NCBI GenBank assembly: GCA_933228765.1
Contig: OW121753.1
Coordinates: 5,829,827-5,893,826 of the forward strand
Direction of reading: 5' to 3'
From: Miltochrista miniata
Taxonomy: Eukaryota > Arthropoda > Insecta > Lepidoptera > Erebidae
DNA: 64,000 nucleotides
Position 1 is the first letter of the stretch; every line of letters starts with the position of its first letter. The translations under genes were made by a program, and so were the position numbers. Of the stretch, positions 43,230-55,200 are shown piece after piece. Under the pieces are notes generated by a model. It was not told the origin of the DNA. It saw only the letters and a program-made list of their open reading frames with translations, and searched no databases.

Positions 43230-46200
43230 ATGGGTAGTGTACTCGATTTTAACAAGATTTGTCGTGCTTGTTTACGTGAAACAGGACCTATGAAAAGTCT
43301 TTTTATGGTGTGTACACCAGAAGTATTTAAATTTTGCACAACAGTAGAGGTAAGTTATGTTAAATATAACAGATAATGATTCCTTAATGCTCCTATTGTA
43401 GCTAGAATTACTGAGATAAGGCGTCTTTATGGGAGTTGAGATTAGTCGGCAGTCGCTTCATGTAAAGCCAATAATTGCCGAATTACAACTAGAATATAAC
43501 ATTTAGAACTGTAATATTTTAAAAAGAGATGTTCTGGTTTTAATATACTTAAATGAGATAAAGTTTCCCATGGTACCTTTTATTGAATTCAAAGCATCTG
43601 GTACAACTGATGATGTGACTTTATCAGGTTTGAAACAAGTAAAGACTCTGAATTGGAAGATCATAACACGCTGACTTTCTTAAATTCATTTTCTTTATCT
43701 GTGGTTTTGTTTCAGATATTGGAGAATGATAAACTACCAAAACAAATATGTCAAGCATGTGTGGACCTCTTGAACAAATCTTTTTATTTTAAACAATTAG
43801 TAATTCAGTCTAGCAGTACTTTAAAACAGAAACTTCTAGATGAGGTAGAGTATAATAATATTTCCACTTTAAATTGTAATAAATTTTTAATCTTTCTATG
43901 AATCATACACAAGCAGCTTTTTTTAAATATTTTCAGCAACAGCATGTGAAGGTAGAAACTGAAACTAATGAAAATGAAACACTAGAACTGAGTATTGTAG
44001 AAGCCAGTAATGATATACTGAACCAAAATATTACAACAGAGGCTGATGTCCTGCCTGAGAGGACTATGGAGCCGGCTGAGATTATTCGGTAAGAGTTCAT
44101 TTTGTCCAAAGGTTGGTGTTGTTCGCATCTACAGAGTTATCGACGGCAGTTAAAGGAAAGTCGTGCCAAAACTACAGTCTGGTGTATTTGCATGTGATTT
44201 TCAATCAGGCTGACCATATGCATGTTTGCCAGTTTAGTAAATAAATAAAAAAATAAATATTCACGGACATTTCACACAACGCTATCTGATCCCATAGTAA
44301 GCTAAGAATAACCTGCTTGTGTTATGAGTATCGGACCACGGATATGAATACTTATATACTTTAAATGCATACTTATCATACATAGAAACACCCAGACTCT
44401 TGAGACAAACATTTATGGGTCACACAAATAATAAGTAGTAGAATAATAGGGGAGACTGGGTAAAATGCCAGCAAGACAATAAATGTAAGAGGTAAATAAT
44501 AATTATCAATGCCTATCCTGCTTCCCTTTAATATTTACGTGGTGGTACATAACTGACCCTAACAGTGAATCAGAGTAGACCTTATGCTCTAAGGCTGTAG
44601 TTGTTCACCATCAATTGCAACTATATGCTATGATGACAATTATAGACACACTAGCGGAAGTCACGCGGTTTCACCTGCGTTGCTTCCGTTCCCGTGGAAA
44701 TACAGGAAAAAATATAGCTTCCCAACAGTGAAAGAATTTTACAAACAAACAATCAAATCTTTGGTCTTTATAATATGAGTATAGATAAAACTAGATACTA
44801 TTGAATTCACTTTGCATTAACGTTAATTTATCCATATCTTCATATGTGTTTCAGGCAGATTAGAAAGAGAAGGCAACTAACAAGACCCTTGAAGAAAAGG
44901 ACACGAATGAAATGTCCAAAATGTGACAAGACATTTCAAAAATACGAAAATTTCGAAGCACATATGAGAAGTCATTTTGGAAAAAGGGTAAGTCTGTAAT
45001 ATATAGCTTGATTCAAATGACAATTATATTAAGGTAAACAAAAAAATAAAAATAGGCATTATGTAGTTTGCTACAAGTCCCATACACACACAGATTGTTT
45101 AAATCTGTGTGTGTATGGGACTTGCGACCTATTTAAGTACTTTTAGGTAGACCACCTTAAGTCACGCGTCAGCGCCCACCTTCACCGTTCATAATGTTCC
45201 ACCCTATGCTTAACCAGATTTGGTAAGATCCTATTGACTGCCTCTGTGGCGTAGTCGGTAGTGATACCGCTTGCGGCGCCAGAGGTCCTGGGTCGGTCCA
45301 AATATTTGTGTGAACTACAAATGTTTGTTTCGGAGTTTGGGTGTTTTCTATGTATAATATGTATGTATTTAGAAATATATAAGTATGTATATCAGTCGTC
45401 TAGATCCCATAGCCCAAGCTTATATTAGCTTAATTTGGGCTAGATGATGTTGTGTGTGAATGTCCACAAATATTTATTTATTTAATTATTTATTTATCAG
45501 TACTGTTTTGGATATTCCTTTGAACACTCTTGGCAATCCGAGGTCTGAACAGGAATATTATCTACTTTTCAGCCAGATATAAAATGCGATCACTGCGACA
45601 AAACATTCCCCACTCTGCGCAACCTACACAGTCACTCACGGATACACACGGGCGTCAGACAGTATCAGTGTTTGACGTGCGGCAAGAATTTCGCCTACCT
45701 CAACGTGTTGAAGAACCACGAATTGATACATCAGGGTGTCAAGAAGCATGCTTGTCATATGTGTGATGCGAAGTTTGTACAGAGATATAATTTGAAAGTA
45801 AGTACCTGTTTATTTTACATAAAGCCATTTATGACAATTTTCATGCTTCGGTTCGGAAAGCAAATTGGTCTAACTGCCGGTAATATTGTGGACATTTAGC
45901 CTAGTTACTAACTAGCTAGCGTTATACGCACAGAAATATATCGATACATAGACTTATAAACCCAATACGCGCGAGCGACGTGAAGCCATTTCATGGCAGC
46001 TGATACCGGCTGCCTACATCAATCGGCGCTTTAGTACCGTGCATCTAGCGTCAGTGCAAAGAGCTCGCGTAATTTTCGTCTAAAAATGACGTATTGTGCA
46101 GTGAAAGGATGCCACAATTTATCTGAAAATTGTTCCAAACACCTAAAGATCACATTGCATAGGTTAGTACTGCAAAATATGTAACATTTAAGTTTAAAAC

Positions 46201-49200
46201 TCCTCATTTAAAGAAACAAAAATCGTACATTTTAGTGACGTCATTTTCATAGACGGTGTTGCAAGCAATGAGAATAAAATTTTCCCACTTTTTCTCTTAT
46301 TTGCTTCAATATCGGTTTTAGGAACTGTTCTTGTTATAAAAATACTCTTATCACATACATACATAAGCTTACGCCTTTACTCCCGAAGGGGTAGGCAGAG
46401 GCATTATATACGCCCACATTTCACCTTTTTAGAATTTGTTCCACGTAATAGGGGGTGAGCCGTAATGCCGTGTTGAGATGACGCAGGTTGTGACTGCCTG
46501 CTGTTGAAATTTTTCAAGTCCGCCTCAAAAGGCCTTCAACTTTGCTTAATGACTGCCATTTTACTGGCAACCGGAAACAACAGCTTAACAGTCTTCCGAA
46601 GCACAGAAACGCTCAAATAAATTTCACAAAGTGGTCACATGGATGGTCACCCATCCAAGGACTGGCCATAGTGAAAGTTGCTTACTGCAGTGATCGTTTA
46701 CAGATCACTGAGTACGCGGGTCCACAAGCGCTTCATATCTGCTTAAATAATTTTATTTGCAAATTTTTTTGGGTACCACATAATTTAGTAAAATATTGTG
46801 ATTAAAACAAGTTTATTAATTTAATAAGTAAGGTAAGCCTTCGGAAGGATGTCACAGGGCTCGCGGCAGACTAAGGCAATCACCTTGGCCTCGCCTAGAG
46901 GGTTCGGGTGCTATCCCGCCACTTGGGGAAGGGGTTAGAGTTAGTTATTATTCCACCACCATGAATGCTTCTGGAAAAACGTCGAGTAGCCAACTCGTCC
47001 TTCTCAGGCCCTCGGTCAGGGAGGCCGGTAGTAATAATATATACTTACAACCACAGTTTGAAATACAAAATATTACTGATTTTCGTCTAAAAATGACGTA
47101 TTGTGCAGTGAAAGGATGCCACAATTTATCTGAAAATTGTTCCAAACACCTAAAGATCACATTGCATAGGTTAGTACTGCAAAATATGTAACATTTAAGT
47201 TTAAAACTCCTCATTTAAAAAAACAAAAATCGTACATTTTAGTGACGTCATTTTCATAGACGGTGTTGCAAGCAATGAGAATAAAATTTTCCCACTTTTT
47301 CTCTTATTTGCTTCAATATCGGTTTTAGGAACTGTTCTTGTTATAAAAATACTCTTATCACATACATACATAAGCTTACGCCTTTACTCCCGAAGGGGTA
47401 GGCAGAGGCATTATATACGCCCACATTTCACCTTTTTAGAATTTGTTTCACGTAATAGGGGGTGAGCCGTAATGCCGTGTTGAGATGACGCAGGTTGTGA
47501 CTGCCTGCTGTTGAAATTTTTCAAGTCCGCCTCAAAAGGCCTTCAACTTTGCTTAATGACTGCCATTTTACTGGCAACCGGAAACAACAGCTTAACAGTC
47601 TTCCGAAGCACAGAAACGCTCAAATAAATTTCACAAAGTGGTCACATGGATGGTCACCCATCCAAGGACTGGCCATAGTGAAAGTTGCTTACTGCAGTGA
47701 TCGTTTACAGATCACTGAGTACGCGGGTCCACAAGCGCTTCATATCTGCTTAAATAATTTTATTTGCAAATTTTTTTGGGTACCACATAATTTAGTAAAA
47801 TATTGTGATTAAAACCAGTTTATTAATTTAATAAGTAAGGTAAGCCTTCGGAAGGATGTCACAGGGCTCCCGGCAGACTAAGGCAATCACCTTGGCCTCG
47901 CCTAGAGGGTTCGGGTGCTATCCCGCCACTTGGGGAAGGGGTTAGAGTTAGTTATTATTCCACCACCATGAATGCTTCTGGAAAAACGTCGAGTAGCCAA
48001 CTCGTCCTTCTCAGGCCCTCGGTCAGGGAGGCCGGTAGTAATAATATATACTTACAACCACAGTTTGAAATACAAAATATTACTGATTTTAGAATTTGTT
48101 GGTATAGTGGCAGCAGAAATACATCATCTCGGAAAATTTCAGCTCTATGGCTATTATGGTTTCTGAGATAGAACCTCGAGATAGACAGACAGACAGCGAG
48201 ACGGACGGCTTAACCTTATAAATAGGGTTCCTTATTTACACTTTGGCTACGGAACTCTTAGAGTATATATATGTCTACTAGTAAAAACTTAAACTGTTTA
48301 TTAAAAAGAAAGAAAGTGTTTATTCATGGCCCAATCTACATGATATTATTATACTGGTTTGTAAGTCGTTTTACACAGTGTTGAATTGAGCATTTTTTTA
48401 AACTACATATTAATAAAATATGGGAGACTATCTGCCTACCCCGCGAAGAGTATAGCGTATAGATAAATAGAGTTAAATGTTAAATTAAATGTATACAAAC
48501 AATTTAATTTTTTTCCCATTTATAGGGTAAATTTTATTTCCTAGCAACATTTTCTGTAAGCTTGTGTGAGTGTCACCGAGTATAAAGACGAGTAGTTTAC
48601 ACCTACATTAATATTGGTTCGGCTTCGCGGGCTCGTACGTATAACTGAGCGACTCTTATCGATATATTTCTGTGGTTGAAATATTGCGGCACGGCACGGC
48701 ACGGTACTTGAAATACTGAAAACAGAAGGTCCATTTCAACACGACAATATATTACTCTTTCGGAGAACAGACTGTGACTTTATGTCTGTGCCTAGTATTA
48801 ATTATGCTGACCTTTTATTCACAAGCATTCAACAAATTATCGGAAAGTCGATACCCAAGCCTTCCCATAAGCCGGGTCAAGATAAGCAGACAATGCTGTG
48901 GAAGTCTCATATAGCTTTACGTAACAGTTCTTAAGGGATCTCTGTGTATTGGTCCAGTATGAGTATGACCCATACGCCCCTTTCTTATAGCAGGCGTGCT
49001 ATAAGAAAGGGGCATCTTCCTTAGAGAAAATAAAGGGTTGTCTGTAAAGTCGGCTTACGGGCGATAATTTTGTGGTCATTTTGTAAAAGTGTCATAAGAA
49101 AACGTAAACGTAATGGGCTGGTGGAGTGGAAGAGAGATAGAATCGTCACACGTCGAACGCTTAGGCTGATCATGCCTCTCTATAGCTTCTATAGCGAAAA

Positions 49201-52200
49201 ATAATGGTAACCTTTGTAAAATGACGCCGAAAATGTTTCGAAAATAACATAATTTTTATTTCAGACGCATATACTAACTCACACAAAAGAAAGGAACTAC
49301 ATATGCGGGCAGTGCGGCAAACGGTTCTCTCAGGCGGGCAACCTGAAGATACACCTCATCAGACACAGCGGCATCAAGAATATTGCCTGCTCGCTCTGTG
49401 ATATGAGGTTCTATGTTAAGGTTTGTGATGGTTTTATTTTTTATGAAGATTTATAGCTAAAATTGTTAAATACTGTTTTGTGTACAATCAATCAAATCAG
49501 TCTATGGCAGTACGCTAATGGACGTAAGCCTCACCCAATATAAATAGACTGCGTTGTTGGTCTAGAAGTCGTAAAGTGCGACAATGTATCACGAGGTCGT
49601 GGGTTCGATTTCTGCCGTTGACATTTACCTTGAGAGAAATATACTATTTATTTTCTTATGACCTGTCAAAGTGATTGTCACAGTGAACATGCACTCTCAC
49701 CTTTTAATTTGTTTTGTGGTGCTAAATACATTGTTTTGTGAAGATCAGTGTTGATAAGTGTAGCTAACCGTATAGTTAATAGTGAAACTGTTATCAAAGT
49801 GAATTTCTGTAGATTTGTGCTTAAAATCTGTAAATAACTTTTATGTTTGACAATATTTCTTCCAAAAATTATTTTTCTACCCTCAAAATTATTAACTGTG
49901 AAAATTGACATTTTCAAATAGTGTTGCCATAGTAGATTTAAAATTTCCACCTTAATGCACCATTGGACATTCTCTTTGAGTGAAATTTTACAAGAATTCT
50001 ATTCATATTTATTGCGAGTATGAAGGGGGCAGGCGAGACATCGACGCCTTAACGGAGTCAACTGAAAAAGGGAAGACAACCCAAAATTACACAACAATGG
50101 AAGAAGAAGAAGAGAATCAGCTCCAGGAGGGTACCGGAATATCCAGGGTATCCCTCCGTGAGCAAAGCACGGGCACATATTCTGGTGGGGGCAAAGGATT
50201 GCTACCCACTAATACTTTGTCGGAAAAACCAAAGAAAATGTTAACTCAACAAATTTTCCATCCAGGCCTATTCCATCGCCAAAGATCTGCGTCGCTTAGT
50301 GGAATGAGCCAGAAACATGTTGAAGACATCACAGAAATTGAACAAAATATATACAACCCAAGCGCGCCATGGCAACGAGTACCCAATCAAAAACGAAATC
50401 GCTCACCTGAAGAAAAGGAGTCAATAAATAATCAAGCCAAAAGAACACAGCGACGAGAGGCAATCATTAACGAGCACAGAGGATTAAGCACTCCTGGCCA
50501 AAATATCTCGTCAAACATAGAGACCACCAACAGCTTTGCACTGCTAGATGTGGAAGTGGGAGAAGTTACACCCAAAAGAACACCTAAACCACCACCAATC
50601 ATTCTGTATGGTGTTGAGGACCTTGCGAAACTTACCCAACTCATTGAAGAAGTAATTGAAAAAGATGATTACACATACAGAACTGTATCTAAAAACCAAC
50701 TTATAATCTCGTCAAACACGACTGACAAATATAAGACACTGATTGAGCACATAAGAAGCAAAGGGCTTATAGGTCACACGTTTACGAGAAAAGATAAAAA
50801 ATGCATGAGGATTGTTATTAAACACCTTCACTGCAGTACACCTAAAGATGCTATTATAGAAGCAGTCGAAAAAACTGGAAATAAAGTACAAGGTGAAATA
50901 GTCACTGCCCGGAAACGAGGAACCAAAGAACCCCTTAATACATTTTTTGTCAACGTAGCTCCTCATGAAAATAATAGATTTGTCAAAGAAATAAAATTCA
51001 TATATAACCAGAAAGTTACTATAGAAGACCCTATTCGAAACACCACAGTAGTACAATGCAAAAGGTGCCAACAGTACGGGCACAGCAAAAATAATTGTAT
51101 GAGGCCATACAGATGCGTGAAGTGTGCAGGGGCGCATAAAACAACGATGTGCACAATAGATAAAAACACACCAGCAGTATGCGCACTATGCTCAGGAAGC
51201 CACCCTGCTAGCTACAAAGGGTGTCAGGTGTATAGAGAAGTCCTAGCAAGAAAACAAGTTGGAAACAAATTTCAGCCACATCTGAAACCAAAAACCCCCT
51301 TGGTAGAACAGACAAAGGATGTTGCTCCCAATGAACTTCCTATTGATAGCGATGTGATTATAACTGAATCTGATAGTCACCCCAAGAATATCCAACAGTA
51401 TAGTGACGCTCTCAAACAATCTTCCAACACTGCATTATACCATGCAGTGGCACAAAAAGCGTTCACAAGAGTTAACACAGAACATAAGGATCAACAGATA
51501 CACAGGAAAGACAAAGTTGGCTATATAGAGTCACAGAGAACAAATACTAAAACCCACGTTGACCATGAGTCACAAAGAACATATCAGAGAAAATTTGAAT
51601 TCAGGGACGAAAATAGATTGAGTCTAGAAGAACTAATAATAAAACAGACAGAAAGAATGGACCAACTTATTTCACAACTCGGCACTATGATGAACCTCAT
51701 CATGACTCTCATCAGTAGACCATCACAATGATGTCGTTACGTATTATAACCTGGAATATCAATGGCCTAACGTCAAATAAGAAAGAACTAGAATTTATGC
51801 TAAAGGAAAACAAAATTGATATTGGTCTAATATCTGAATCCCATCTCAATGACAGCAAAAAATTTAAAATGGACAATTATGATGTATATTGTACGAATCA
51901 TCCCAATACCAAATCACATGGAGGATCTGCAGTCATTATAAAAAGTAACATCAGACACCACCTCCATAGTGAGTTCCGGGAAGAGTGGATGCAGGCCACT
52001 ACCATCACAGTAAATGCAAGCATGGGCCCCATCAATGTAAGCGCCGTATATTGTCCACCAAAACATAAACCCAAAGAACACATGTTTGACCGTTACTTTC
52101 AGAGTTTGGGAAACAGATACATAAGTGGTGGGGACTGGAACTGTAAACACACCCATTGGGGATCACGATTGACCAACAGTAAGGGACGTGAGTTAAAGAA

Positions 52201-55200
52201 AAGTGTCGACAAACATAAACTTATAACACTAGGAACAGGAAAACCAACTTATTGGCCAACTGATGTCAACAGAATACCCGACCTAGTGGACTTTTTTATA
52301 GTGAGGGGACTGTCTGATGTGTATTTTGACGTTGCATCATTGCCTGATGGTGGGTCTGACCACACGTCCATCATAGCAACATTTAGTATTTTGGCAATAC
52401 ACAGAGAACAGAGACTGGCTCTATATAATCATAAAACAGACTGGGACGCATTTGCTGAGTATTTGGAAGATAACATTAAATTAAAGGTTAAACTAAAAAC
52501 AGAAGAAGATATAGACGAGGCAACATTCTACATCACAAACCTCATTCAAGTTGCTGCGTGGCGCGCTACCCCGAAACTAGGCTCTTCCGATCAAGCAAAT
52601 AACATACCACTGGAGATACGCAACAAGTTACAAGAAAAACGGAGACAAAGAAGGCGATTACACACCAGCAGATCCGCTGCAGACAGAACGGAATTCAATA
52701 GAATATCTAGAGAACTGAAAGAGCTAATCAAAGAAAATCAAAACACAACCTTTCAAGAAAAGCTTTGTTCACTCTCGGCTCTTAAGAAGGATAACTACTC
52801 ACTTTGGAAAATATCTAAAAACTTTAAAAGACCACGTAACCATATACCACCTATAAGAATATCCACAAACGATCCGTGGGCTAGGAGTGGCAGTGAAAAA
52901 GCTGAACTTTTCGCTGACCATCTTAGCAAAGTCTTCACACCAAACCAATCATCCATGACTGAGTTTGATGAAGAAGTAGATAGAATGATCGATAGTGACC
53001 AGCAGCTATCACTACCACTAAAACTCGTCACTCCACAAGAACTAACACGAACAATAAGTTACCTGGAAAACAAAAAGGCTCCTGGTTTCGACCTAATAAC
53101 GGGCGAAATCCTTAAAAAACTACCTAGAAAAGCAAAAGTATTTTTAACAATGTTATTCAACACCATTTTTAGAATACAATACTATCCAAAGCTGTGGAAG
53201 ATATCACAAATAATTATGATTGCAAAACCAGGGAAACCACCAACAGAACCTAGCTCATACAGGCCTATAAGTCTGCTCCCAACAATATCTAAGGTGTTCG
53301 AAAAAACATTTTTGCGGAGACTAAAACCAGTTCTGGACCAATACAAGATTATACCTGATCACCAATTCGGATTCCGGGAAAAACACGCCACTGTAGAACA
53401 ACTACATCGAGTGGTTCGCAAAATAAGACAATCGCTAGAAAGAAAGAAGTATTGTTCAGCAGTATTTATAGACATTCAGCAGGCATTCGATAGAGTATGG
53501 CACAAGGGATTGTTATACAAGCTGAAAACCCTCTTACCAAACTCATTCTACATGATCCTAAAATCTTATATAGATCAAAGAAGTTTCCAAGTCAAGTATG
53601 AGGAAGAACTTTCTAGGCTGCATTACATCACTGCCTCAGTTCCACAAGGATCAGTGCTTGGGCCAATCCTTTATTCAATATATACTTCAGACCTACCTGA
53701 AACAAAAAATGTTGTAACAGCAACATATGCTGACGACACTGCATGTCTTGCAAGTGATGTGAACCCAAATACTGCATCACTGATACTACAGGAACAGCTC
53801 AATAAGGTGAATGTGTGGCTGCAGAAGTGGAGAATCAAGCCTAGCATAACTAAATCAATCCAAGTAACATTTACACTGCGAAAAGGCGACTGTCCACCTG
53901 TTCATATGGAAGACAAACCGTTACCGAGCAACAATAGCGTGAAATATCTCGGACTACACCTGGATAGAAGACTGACCTGGGCTAACCATATAAAAGCCAA
54001 GAAAACTGAAGCCACCTTGAAATTCAAAGAGCTATCTTGGCTTCTAGGCCGACAATCCAAACTGACATTAAGTAACAAAATGCTTGTTTACAAGACCATC
54101 ATACAACCAATTTGGACTTATGGAGTAGAACTCTGGGGCAGCGCTAGCAATTCCAACATAGAAATCCTCCAAAGATTTCAAAACATTGCACTGAGAACCA
54201 TTTCGAGTGCACACTGGTTTGTTAGAAACAAGGAAATCCATGAATATCTGGATATGCCAACCTTAAAGGAAGTAATCCGCAAAACCAGCATTAGATACAG
54301 GAAAAGGTTAACCAAACATACAGTTTGTCTATAAAGTCGTGAAATTAAATGAGGGCGCTGCTGAATGCATGTATGCAACCCTATATAGTACGACCAAAAT
54401 GATTTTGATACGAGGAGTTCGTTCCGAGTAAAATCTTACTAATATTATAAATGCGACAGTTTGTGAGTGTGGATGTTTATTACTCTTACACGCTCGAACG
54501 GTTAAAGGGATCTGGCTGAAATTTGGTACAGGGATACATTATAATCTGGAATAACCATGGCTACTTTTTATTCCGGGAATAAGTTCTTACGGGAAGCGGG
54601 AACGGGAACAATACAAATATTATAAATGCGAAAGCTTATGAGTGTGGATGTGAGACTCTTTCACGCTCAAACAGTTGAACTGATCTGGCTGAAATTTGGT
54701 ACAGGGATACATTATAGTCTGGAATAACACATAGGCTACTTTTCATCCCGGGAATAAGTTCCTACGGTAAGCGGGAACGAGAACAAATTCGACACGGGCG
54801 AAGCTGCGGGCATCAGCTAGTGAGTTAATAAATAAAACACATTATACATTTTTAATTTTGTTTCTGTTTTATTGAATCAGATCCAGAATAAAGTTATTGA
54901 ACCAGATCCAGAAGCCCCGGTCTAATAGCGTCTTACAACCCACCAGCAGGTGCCTAGCAGTCCCAATTGCTTTGCCACAATCATGTAATTACATGTTTTA
55001 TCTGTAACTTTCCCCCATCTGACAAGGATTTTTTATGGCGCAGTGCTCAAATATTAAAATCGTCTATTTCTTTCTTTGCCGACCTTTTCTGTGTTTACCA
55101 GGAGTTTCAAACTTTCCTTCATTATTAAAACCTTCGTTAACTATTCGCCTAACTGTACTCTCTGATTTTCCTGAAAAGAGTAAAAAAAGAAAATTAATTA

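Larger units (their letters stand above)
46074..48087 (+). repeat. 1007-bp tandem duplication
   Basis: Copy 1 is 46074-47080 and copy 2 is 47081-48087, starting TTTCGTCTAAAAATGACG and ending TATTACTGA. Only a handful of substitutions separate them (for example AAACAAG/AAACCAG and GCTCGCGG/GCTCCCGG). Each copy holds one THAP exon and one GAAGGGGTAGGCAGAGGC-family repeat. Confidence 0.93.
45929..48674 (+). mobile_element. THAP-exon element with 18-bp inverted ends (P-like relic)
   Basis: CACAGAAATATATCGATA at 45929-45946 and its exact complement at 48657-48674 bracket the region. About 140 bp inside the left end lies a THAP-type first exon with a splice donor, the layout of P-superfamily transposase genes. 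Right and left flanks share only GTT, so a target duplication is not demonstrated. The interior is a 1007-bp tandem duplication and later insertions. The rest of a transposase is absent. Confidence 0.5.

Noticed and set aside
50712..51137. Antisense open frame of 141 codons within LINE ORF1
   Set aside because: Shadow of the sense coding sequence; no motif.
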